From NCBI RefSeq assembly GCF_016916835.1, contig NZ_JAFFIX010000006.1, positions 62,001 through 126,000 on the forward strand: a stretch of DNA of 64,000 nucleotides, read 5' to 3'. Shown piece after piece: positions 58,548-64,000 of the stretch. The position numbers were made by a program, and so were the translations under genes. The stretch comes from Actinacidiphila bryophytorum. GTDB taxonomy: Bacteria; Actinomycetota; Actinomycetes; Streptomycetales; Streptomycetaceae. The notes below the pieces were generated by a model. It saw only the letters and a program-made list of their open reading frames with translations. It made no database searches and was not told the DNA's origin. Numbering within the stretch: position 1 is the stretch's first letter; each line of letters begins with the position of its first letter.

Positions 58548-60097
58548 CGGTCCTCTCCCCCTGCGAGGTGGCCCGCGGAGGCTCCGGTCATGGCAGAACC
58601 CAGCTCCTCAGGAGTGATGGTGGCGGGGTCGGCGTCGGCGACGAGCCGGCCGCGGTACATCACCCGCAGCGTGTCGGACAGGCCGATCAGCTCGTCGAGG
58701 TCGGCGGAGATCAGCAGCACCGCCAGGCCGTCGCGGCGGGCGGCCCTGATCTGGTCCCAGATCTGCGCCTGCGCGCCGACGTCCACGCCCCGGGTGGGGT
58801 GCGCGGCGATCAGCAGCTTGGGCAGGTGGCTCATCTCCCGGCCGACGATCAGCTTCTGCTGGTTGCCGCCGGACAGCGACGCGGCCGGCACCTCGATACC
58901 GGGGGTGCGGACGTCGTACTCGCGCACGATCCGCTCGGTGTCGCGGCGGGCGGCGCCCGGGTCGATCAGGAAGCCGCGGCTGTTGGGGCGCTCGGTGACG
59001 TGGCCGAGGATGCGGTTCTCCCACAGCGGCGCTTCGAGCAGCAGCCCGTGCCGGTGGCGGTCCTCGGGGATGTAGCCGATGCCGTCCTCGCGGCGGCGCC
59101 TGGTGGGGGTGCGGGTGATGTCCCGGCCGTCGAGGGTCAGCACCCCGGCGTTCAGGGAGCGCATGCCCATCACGGCCTCGACCAGTTCCGCCTGGCCGTT
59201 GCCCTCGACGCCGGCGATGCCGAGGATCTCGCCCTTGTGGATGGTGAAGCCGATGCCGTCGAGCACTATGCGCTCGACGCCCTCGGAGTCGGTCTCGAAC
59301 AGCCGCAGGCCCTCGACGGTGAGCATCGGCTCTGTCGTCACGGTGGACTCGCGGGTCTCGGGCGAGGGCAGTTCGCTGCCGACCATCAGCTCGGCGAGCT
59401 GCTTGGCCGTGGTCTTCTTCGGGTCGGCCTCACCGACGGTGGTGCCGCGCCTGATGACGGTGATCTCGTCGGCGACCGACAGCACCTCGCCGAGCTTGTG
59501 CGAGATGAAGATCACCGTGAGGCCCTCGGACTTCAGCCCGCGCAGGTTCTCGAACAGCGCGTCGACCTCCTGCGGGACCAGCACCGCGGTGGGCTCGTCG
59601 AGGATCAGGATGCGGGCGCCGCGGTAGAGGACCTTGAGGATCTCCACCCGCTGGCGGTCGGCCACGCCCAGGTCCTCGACCAGCACATCGGGGCGCACCC
59701 CGAGGCCGTAGGCGTCGGAGATCTCCTTGATACGCGCGCGGGCGCGTCCGCCGATGCCGTAGGCCTTCTCGCTGCCGAGAACGACGTTCTCCAGCACGGT
59801 GAGGTTGTCGGCGAGCATGAAGTGCTGGTGCACCATGCCGATGCCGCGGGCGATGGCGTCGCCCGGGTCGCCGAAGGCGACCTGCTCGCCGTTGACGGCG
59901 ATCGTGCCCTCGTCCGGCTTCTGCATGCCGTAGAGGATCTTCATCAGGGTGGACTTGCCTGCGCCGTTCTCGCCCACGAGGGCGTGCACGGTGCCGCTGC
60001 GCACGGTGATGTCGATGTCGTGGTTGGCGACGACACCGGGGAACCGTTTGGTGATGCCGCGCAGCTCGACGGCGGGTGGACTCGTGGACGCGTTGAT
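58544..60097 (-). CDS. Nucleoside ABC transporter ATPase (two nucleotide-binding domains)
   Basis: The 517-residue protein contains two ATPase domains. The first has Walker A GENGAGKST, Walker B ILILDEPTA and a degenerate VADRQRVEI signature. The second has a degenerate Walker A (GVEGNGQAE) but the clear signature LSGGNQQKLIVGREM, as in other simple-sugar/nucleoside-type importers. The best start by Shine-Dalgarno is an ATC at 60095-60097 (GAGGAG eight bases upstream), where relatives usually read Val/Met-Asn-Ala-Ser. No ATG, GTG or TTG lies between it and the ATG at 60217 in frame. Confidence 0.9.
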   Translation of the reverse strand: MNASTSPPAVELRGITKRFPGVVANHDIDITVRSGTVHALVGENGAGKSTLMKILYGMQKPDEGTIAVNGEQVAFGDPGDAIARGIGMVHQHFMLADNLTVLENVVLGSEKAYGIGGRARARIKEISDAYGLGVRPDVLVEDLGVADRQRVEILKVLYRGARILILDEPTAVLVPQEVDALFENLRGLKSEGLTVIFISHKLGEVLSVADEITVIRRGTTVGEADPKKTTAKQLAELMVGSELPSPETRESTVTTEPMLTVEGLRLFETDSEGVERIVLDGIGFTIHKGEILGIAGVEGNGQAELVEAVMGMRSLNAGVLTLDGRDITRTPTRRRREDGIGYIPEDRHRHGLLLEAPLWENRILGHVTERPNSRGFLIDPGAARRDTERIVREYDVRTPGIEVPAASLSGGNQQKLIVGREMSHLPKLLIAAHPTRGVDVGAQAQIWDQIRAARRDGLAVLLISADLDELIGLSDTLRVMYRGRLVADADPATITPEELGSAMTGASAGHLAGGEDR

Positions 60098-60217
60098 GGC
60101 GCACTCTCCTCGGGGGAAAGGCTCGGGGCTGGGCTTGGCGGGGCTGGACCCGGCGGGTCCGGGTCGGACCGGGCCGGTCCTGGCGGGATGGTGGAGGCGA
60201 AGGTATCGCGACAACAT

Positions 60218-60237
60218 GACGCTACGCGCGTAGCGTC
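60218..60237. promoter_or_regulatory. 20-bp perfect palindrome containing CTACGCGCGTAG, upstream of the transporter operon
   Basis: GACGCTACGCGCGTAGCGTC is a perfect 20-bp palindrome that contains the deo motif at 60222-60233. It lies 120 bp before the proposed ATC start, between the binding-protein gene and the ATPase gene, so the transporter genes may have their own controlled promoter. Confidence 0.82.
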
Positions 60238-60307
60238 GGCATTTCACAGCACGGAATCGCAACGACCCGGACGCGCGGCGGACGCAAACGGCCCGAACCG
60301 TGACCAA

Positions 60308-60341
60308 GGCCCGGCGGGGGGATGCATCCCCCCGCCGGGCC
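60308..60341. terminator. 34-bp perfect palindrome downstream of the BmpA gene
   Basis: A 17-bp stem (arm starting GGCCCGGCGGGGGG) with no unpaired loop follows the binding-protein stop. It should limit read-through into the transporter genes. Confidence 0.8.
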
Positions 60342-60359
60342 TCGCGGGACGCTACCGGA

Positions 60360-61442
60360 TCACGGGGTCGAGCTGACCTTGATCTGGCCGGAGACGATCT
60401 TCTGCTTGGCCGCGTCGATCTGCGCCTGCACGTCGGAGAGGAAGTTGCCGGAGGTGGCCAGCGACACACCGTTGTTGGCGAGGTCGTAGGAGTTGGTGCC
60501 GACCTTCGGCTTGTTGTCCTTCTTGACCGAGTTGATCAGGTCGTAGACCGCCACGTCGACGTTCTTGATCGCCGAGGTGAGGATGCTGTTCTTGTACTTC
60601 GCCAGCGCCGGGTCCTGGAACTGGTCGGAGTCCACGCCGATCGCCCAGGCGCCGGACTTGCCCGCGACCTTCTGGATCGAGCCGTCACCGGACAGGCCGG
60701 CGGCGGTGTAGATGACGTCGACGCCCTTGTCCAGCATGCCCTGGGCCTTGGCGGCGGCCGACGTGGCGTCGTTGAAGCCGCGCGGGTCGGTCTTGTACAG
60801 GTACTCGCGGGTCAGCTGCACGCTGGGCTTGGTGTCCTTGACGCCCTGCGCGAAGCCGGCGTCGAAGGTGCCGATCAGGGTGTTCTGCACACCGCCGATG
60901 AAGCCGACCTTGCCGGTCTTGGTCTTCAGGGCCGCGGCCACACCGGCCAGGTACGAGCTCTGCTCGGTGGCGAAGACCATGCTGTCCACGTTCGGGGCGT
61001 CGACGACGGAGTCGACCAGGCCGAAGGTGGTGTTCGGGTACTTCTTCGCCACGGTCGTGACGGCCGTACCGTAGGTGTAGCCGACCGCGACGACGGGGTT
61101 GTAGCCGGCTGCGGCGAGCGAGTCGAGCCGCTGCACGCGGTCGGACTCGGTCTCGCCGTTGGCGGCGGTCAGCTCCTTGGAGTCGAGCTTCAGCTCACCG
61201 TCGGCCTTGTCCAGGCCGCGGGCTGCGGAGTCGTTGAACGAGTGGTCGCCGCGGCCGCCGACGTCGTAGGCCATGCCGACGCCCTTGGTCTTGCCGCCGC
61301 CACCGGACGAGCTGCTGCTCGCGCTGCCGCTGCCGCCCGTCGAGCCGCTGTCCGACGTGGTGCTGCTGCCGCACGCGGTCGCGGTCAGCGCGAGTGCCGC
61401 GGACACCACGCCCGCGGCAGCTATCTTGGATACCCGGCGCAA
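60360..61442 (-). CDS. BmpA/Med-family nucleoside-binding lipoprotein
   Basis: The 360-residue substrate-binding lipoprotein has a signal peptide with a lipobox-like LTATACGS (Cys about 23), a Ser/Gly-rich linker and a PnrA/BmpA binding domain (GVGMAYDVGGRGDHSFNDSA, VGYTYGTAVTTVAKKYPNTTF, FATEQSSYLAGVAAALKTKTGKVGFIGG, GVDSDQFQDP). It should capture nucleosides for the ABC importer. A TTG at 61442 with AAGGGGA seven bases upstream is the preferred start; no ATG or GTG is as well placed. A degenerate deo motif lies 54 bp upstream. Confidence 0.88.
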   Translation of the reverse strand: MRRVSKIAAAGVVSAALALTATACGSSTTSDSGSTGGSGSASSSSSGGGGKTKGVGMAYDVGGRGDHSFNDSAARGLDKADGELKLDSKELTAANGETESDRVQRLDSLAAAGYNPVVAVGYTYGTAVTTVAKKYPNTTFGLVDSVVDAPNVDSMVFATEQSSYLAGVAAALKTKTGKVGFIGGVQNTLIGTFDAGFAQGVKDTKPSVQLTREYLYKTDPRGFNDATSAAAKAQGMLDKGVDVIYTAAGLSGDGSIQKVAGKSGAWAIGVDSDQFQDPALAKYKNSILTSAIKNVDVAVYDLINSVKKDNKPKVGTNSYDLANNGVSLATSGNFLSDVQAQIDAAKQKIVSGQIKVSSTP

Positions 61443-61495
61443 GAGGGTCCCCTTCGGTTGAAAGCGCCCCGTCCGGCGCTGGCTAAGCGGGAGCT

Positions 61496-61507
61496 TAACG
61501 CGCGTAG
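61496..61507. promoter_or_regulatory. Degenerate deo motif upstream of the BmpA gene
   Basis: TAACGCGCGTAG shares the CGCGCGTAG half of the palindrome; the other half has changed. Position 54 bp before the start codon fits an operator. Confidence 0.5.
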
Positions 61508-61563
61508 ATGTCAGGTAAAGACCGAATGAAGGCCCGTTATCGGATCGACGCATTTCCGCTGGG

Positions 61564-61588
61564 TGAAGCCTCGGTAGCCGAGGCCTCA
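61564..61588. terminator. Terminator downstream of the M20 gene
   Basis: GCCTCGG-TAG-CCGAGGC lies in a longer imperfect stem (TGAAGCCTCGG / CCGAGGCCTCA) just past the M20 stop, separating it from the BmpA gene. Confidence 0.65.
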
Positions 61589-61595
61589 CCCCCTG

Positions 61596-62804
61596 TCAGA
61601 CCAGCAGCGCAAGCCCGGTGAAAAGCTCCACGCCGACGGGAATCGCGCCCTCGTCGGCGTCGAAGTCGCCCTGGTGCAGGTCCCGCTTCGCGGTGTCACC
61701 GACCGGTCGCACACCGAGTCGGGCGAGCGCTCCGGGCACCCGCTCCAGGTACCACGAGAAGTCCTCGCCGCCCAGGCTCTGCTCGGTGTCCTCCACCGCG
61801 TGCAGCCCGTGCCTGGCCGTCATCGAGTCGCGCAGCATCTCGGTGCAGACCGCCTCGTTCACCACCGGCGGCACCCCGCGCTGGTAGGTGATCTCGCACT
61901 TGGCCCGGTACATCGCGGCGACCTGGTCGATCACCTCGTGCACCAGGTCCGGCGCCTCGTGCCAGGCCGCCAGGTCCAGGCAGCGGACGGTGCCCTCCAG
62001 CTCGGCGTGCTGCGGGATGACGTTCGCCGCGTGCCCGGCCTGGATACGGCCCCACACCACGCTCAGGCCCGAGCGCGGGTCGGCCCGGCGGGTCAGCACC
62101 ACCGGCAGCTCGGTGGCCAGCTTGGCCGCGGCCATCACCAGGTCGGTGGTCAGGTGCGGGCGGGCGCTGTGCCCGCCCGGGCCGTCCAGGGTGAGCAGCA
62201 GCTTGTCGGCTGCCGAGGTGATCGGACCCTGCCGCAGGCCGATCCTGCCGACCTCGACCTTGGGGTCGCAGTGGACGGCGAAGATACGTTCCACCCCGTC
62301 GAGGACGCCGGCCTTCACCGCGTCGAGCGCGCCGCCGGGCATGACCTCCTCGGCCGCCTGGAAGACCAGCCGCACCGGCCGCGGCAGCCGGCCCTGCGCC
62401 GACAGCTCCGCCAGCACCAGGCCCGCACCCAGCACGACCGAGGTGTGCACATCGTGCCCGCACGCGTGCGCGCGGCCCTCGACGGTCGAGCGGTACTCCA
62501 CGTTCTTGGTGTCCGGTACGGGGAGGGCGTCGATGTCGGCGCGCAGCGCAAGGCGGCCGCGCTCGGGGTCGTCGGGGCCGATGTCGCACACCAGCCCGGT
62601 CCCGCCGGGGAGCACGACCGGGCTCAGCCCGGCAAGCTCCAGCCTGGCCCTGATCTTCTCCGTGGTCCTGAACTCCTGCCGGCTCAGCTCCGGGTGCCGG
62701 TGCAGGTCGCGGCGGAACGCGATGAGTTCATGGCGCAGTTCTTCGGACAGCGCACCGGACGGCGCTGTGGGTGAGTCGTTCACCCCAGTCAGGGTAGGCC
62801 CCAT
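61596..62804 (-). CDS. M20-family amidohydrolase
   Basis: The 402-residue metalloenzyme is of the M20D type (hippurate, N-acyl-amino-acid or IAA-amino-acid hydrolases). Metal-binding and catalytic marks are LHRHPELS, RADIDALPVPD, HACGHDVHTSVVLGA, FQAAEEVMPGGALDAV and GGEDFSWYLERVPG, with the lid domain between. It should cleave an N-acyl amide bond with two metal ions. The ATG at 62804 gives an extra 20-residue polar N-terminus, and an internal start is possible. It may recycle acylated amino acids or a peptide product. Confidence 0.9.
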   Translation of the reverse strand: MGPTLTGVNDSPTAPSGALSEELRHELIAFRRDLHRHPELSRQEFRTTEKIRARLELAGLSPVVLPGGTGLVCDIGPDDPERGRLALRADIDALPVPDTKNVEYRSTVEGRAHACGHDVHTSVVLGAGLVLAELSAQGRLPRPVRLVFQAAEEVMPGGALDAVKAGVLDGVERIFAVHCDPKVEVGRIGLRQGPITSAADKLLLTLDGPGGHSARPHLTTDLVMAAAKLATELPVVLTRRADPRSGLSVVWGRIQAGHAANVIPQHAELEGTVRCLDLAAWHEAPDLVHEVIDQVAAMYRAKCEITYQRGVPPVVNEAVCTEMLRDSMTARHGLHAVEDTEQSLGGEDFSWYLERVPGALARLGVRPVGDTAKRDLHQGDFDADEGAIPVGVELFTGLALLV

Positions 62805-63061
62805 GACCGGCTCCTCTGGGCTGATCGGACAAGATTAGGTGCGGCTGGAGGAGAAGAAGTCGCCCGATCGGCGCATACCCGAACATCCTCAGGGGTATGT
62901 CCTCCCTTTTGGGGTTCGGACATGAACACACCCATACTCGCTCAACGAGCCGCCGCCCGCGAGGCAACGACCGCCGTGCGGCGCGCATTGCCCGCGACGA
63001 TACGCCCGTGGTGTTGCGGTCGTGTGGCACGCGTGGCCCACCGCATCGCTAGGCTGGCGTC
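62805..63061. other. Divergent upstream region of M20 and Uma2 genes
   Basis: A 257-bp divergent gap, with a purine-rich plus-strand stretch near 62830-62860. No clear operator or repeat is seen. Confidence 0.35.
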
Positions 63062-63631
63062 ATGACCGCACTGCCGCAGTGGATGGTGCCGCCGCGCGCG
63101 GAGGGCTGGTTCGCGGAGGACCTGGACCACCTGCCCGAGGCGCCGCGCCACACCGAGCTGATCGACGGAGCACTCGTCTTCATGATGTCCCCGCAGCGGT
63201 GGTGGCACGGCCACCTCGTCACCATGCTTACTGTTGCACTCATGCAGCAGGTTCCGGACGGCGTCTCCGTCGGCCGCGAGATGACCGTCCGCCTCGACGC
63301 GCGCAACCGCCCGGAGCCGGACCTCCTGCTGACGACCCTGCCTTACGAAGAAGACCGCACCTGGTTCGCGCCGGAGGACGTCCAGCTGGTCGTCGAGGTG
63401 GTCTCGCCGGAGTCCGCGCACCGTGACCGGACGGTCAAGCTGCACAAGTACGCCGCCGCCGGCATCCCGCACTACTGGTGCATCGAGGACGAGAACGGGG
63501 CACCCGTGGTCCACGTCTACGAGTTGGACCGGCCGACCGGCGCGTATGCGCCCGCCGGGATCTTCCGGCACAGCCTCAAGCGTCCCGTCCCCTTCGACAT
63601 CACGCTCGACCTCGACGCTCTCACTCCCTGA
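63062..63631 (+). CDS. Uma2-family (DUF820) endonuclease-like protein
   Basis: The 189-residue protein belongs to the Uma2/DUF820 group with a PD-(D/E)xK-like core: ELIDGALVFMMSP, EPDLLLTT, VQLVVEVVSPESAHRDRTVKLHKYAAAGIPHYWCIED. Possible catalytic residues are Asp (EPDLL), Glu (VVEVVSPES) and Lys (VKLHKY). These proteins are widespread in Streptomyces and cyanobacteria with no proven function, though nuclease activity is expected. No partner or mobile element is adjacent. Confidence 0.85.
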   Translation: MTALPQWMVPPRAEGWFAEDLDHLPEAPRHTELIDGALVFMMSPQRWWHGHLVTMLTVALMQQVPDGVSVGREMTVRLDARNRPEPDLLLTTLPYEEDRTWFAPEDVQLVVEVVSPESAHRDRTVKLHKYAAAGIPHYWCIEDENGAPVVHVYELDRPTGAYAPAGIFRHSLKRPVPFDITLDLDALTP

Positions 63632-63633
63632 GT

Positions 63634-64000
63634 TCACGGCCCCAACAGGCGGGCGTAGAGGTCGAGGAGCCGGGTGGACTCGGTCTGCCAGGACCATTCG
63701 CGCAGCACGTCCACCCGGTCGTAGGCCTTGCGGTAGCGGCGCGGGTTGGTCAGGACCGCGCCCACAGCGCGCACGAAGTCCGCGGTGTCCCCGGCCCGGA
63801 AGACCTCGCCGTTGCCCAGCTCCAGGGTGGCCGCGGCCATCGCCCGCACGTCGCTGACCACCACCGGCAGCCGGGCGTGCGCGTACTCGAAGTAGCGGGT
63901 GGCCAGCACCGACTGGTGGTGCGGGAGCTTGTGGACCGGCAGCACACCGATGTCCGCCGACGCCAGGAAGGCCGGGATCTCCGCGACGGGCACGTACGGC
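63634..64000 (-). CDS. Glycosyltransferase, C-terminal part (cut by window edge)
   Basis: About 122 residues are visible, ending 2 bp past the Uma2 stop. YVPVAEIPAFLASADIGVLPV, VLATRYFEYAHARLPVVVSDVRAMAA and NGEVFRAGDTADFVRAV match the C-terminal Rossmann domain of GT4-type glycosyltransferases, with the donor-binding Glu region (RYFEYAHARLPVV). The N-terminal acceptor domain is outside the window. Confidence 0.8.
   Translation of the reverse strand, partial: PYVPVAEIPAFLASADIGVLPVHKLPHHQSVLATRYFEYAHARLPVVVSDVRAMAAATLELGNGEVFRAGDTADFVRAVGAVLTNPRRYRKAYDRVDVLREWSWQTESTRLLDLYARLLGP

Noticed and set aside
60215..60217. ATG 60217 as the start of the transporter ATPase.
   Set aside because: It abuts the operator, adds about 40 unconserved residues and has no ribosome site. 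GAGGAG precedes the ATC at the conserved start instead, though direct evidence is lacking.

Overview
The window is high-GC actinobacterial DNA and almost certainly comes from Streptomyces or a close Streptomycetaceae relative. It has GTG/TTG starts, 4-bp ATGA/GTGA overlaps, an adjacent afsQ1/afsQ2/sigQ locus, an acyl-CoA carboxylase set (pccB, accE-like, birA, accA2) and many intergenic GGGGCGCGGGGAACTGCGCG repeats. From memory, the non-biosynthetic gene order resembles the S. coelicolor region around SCO4899-SCO4931; this was not checked against a database.

Layout. 1-2276: a partial GAF-GGDEF protein and an enoyl-CoA hydratase, both core-like. 2311-21521: a roughly 19 kb nonribosomal peptide cluster in two divergent, tightly coupled operons. 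The minus arm reads adenylating ligase, C-T didomain, E1alpha, E1beta and lipoyl-E2 of a 2-oxo acid dehydrogenase, then a C-A-T-TE-MFS megaprotein whose thioesterase has Cys in place of Ser. The plus arm reads a C-A-T-C-A-T NRPS, a free carrier protein and a degenerate free C domain. Repeats flank the cluster on both sides. 22069-29993: class III adenylate cyclase, birA, pccB, accE-like, a small membrane protein, maf, and the biotinylated alpha subunit accA2. 30078-32175: a DHA2 exporter and its divergent TetR regulator with paired operator-like repeats. 32239-35783: a DeoR-family regulator, a lipoprotein and an LpdA-type quinone reductase.

35883-62804 is dominated by nucleoside salvage and catabolism: purine nucleoside phosphorylase, phosphosugar mutase, uridine-kinase-like protein, deoC with two aldehyde dehydrogenase genes, adenosine deaminase, and an operon of ABC ATPase, two permeases, cdd and deoA preceded by a BmpA-like binding protein. 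A perfect CTACGCGCGTAG palindrome precedes four of these transcription units and a half-preserved copy precedes the fifth, which indicates one regulon. The DeoR protein at 32239-33117 is a natural candidate regulator. Embedded among them are an ECF sigma factor with a membrane partner, the AfsQ locus, small secreted proteins and two gene remnants (a Ser/Thr kinase and a GNAT acetyltransferase). The right end holds an M20 amidohydrolase, a Uma2-family protein and a partial glycosyltransferase.

The best candidate for an undescribed system is the NRPS cluster. Binding-pocket residues suggest Ser (C-A-T-TE-MFS protein) and Gly (module 1 of the dimodular protein), with an unassigned acidic pocket in module 2. 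A dedicated E1/E2 pair without E3 may supply an unusual acyl starter. Release would be by a Cys thioesterase fused to its own exporter.
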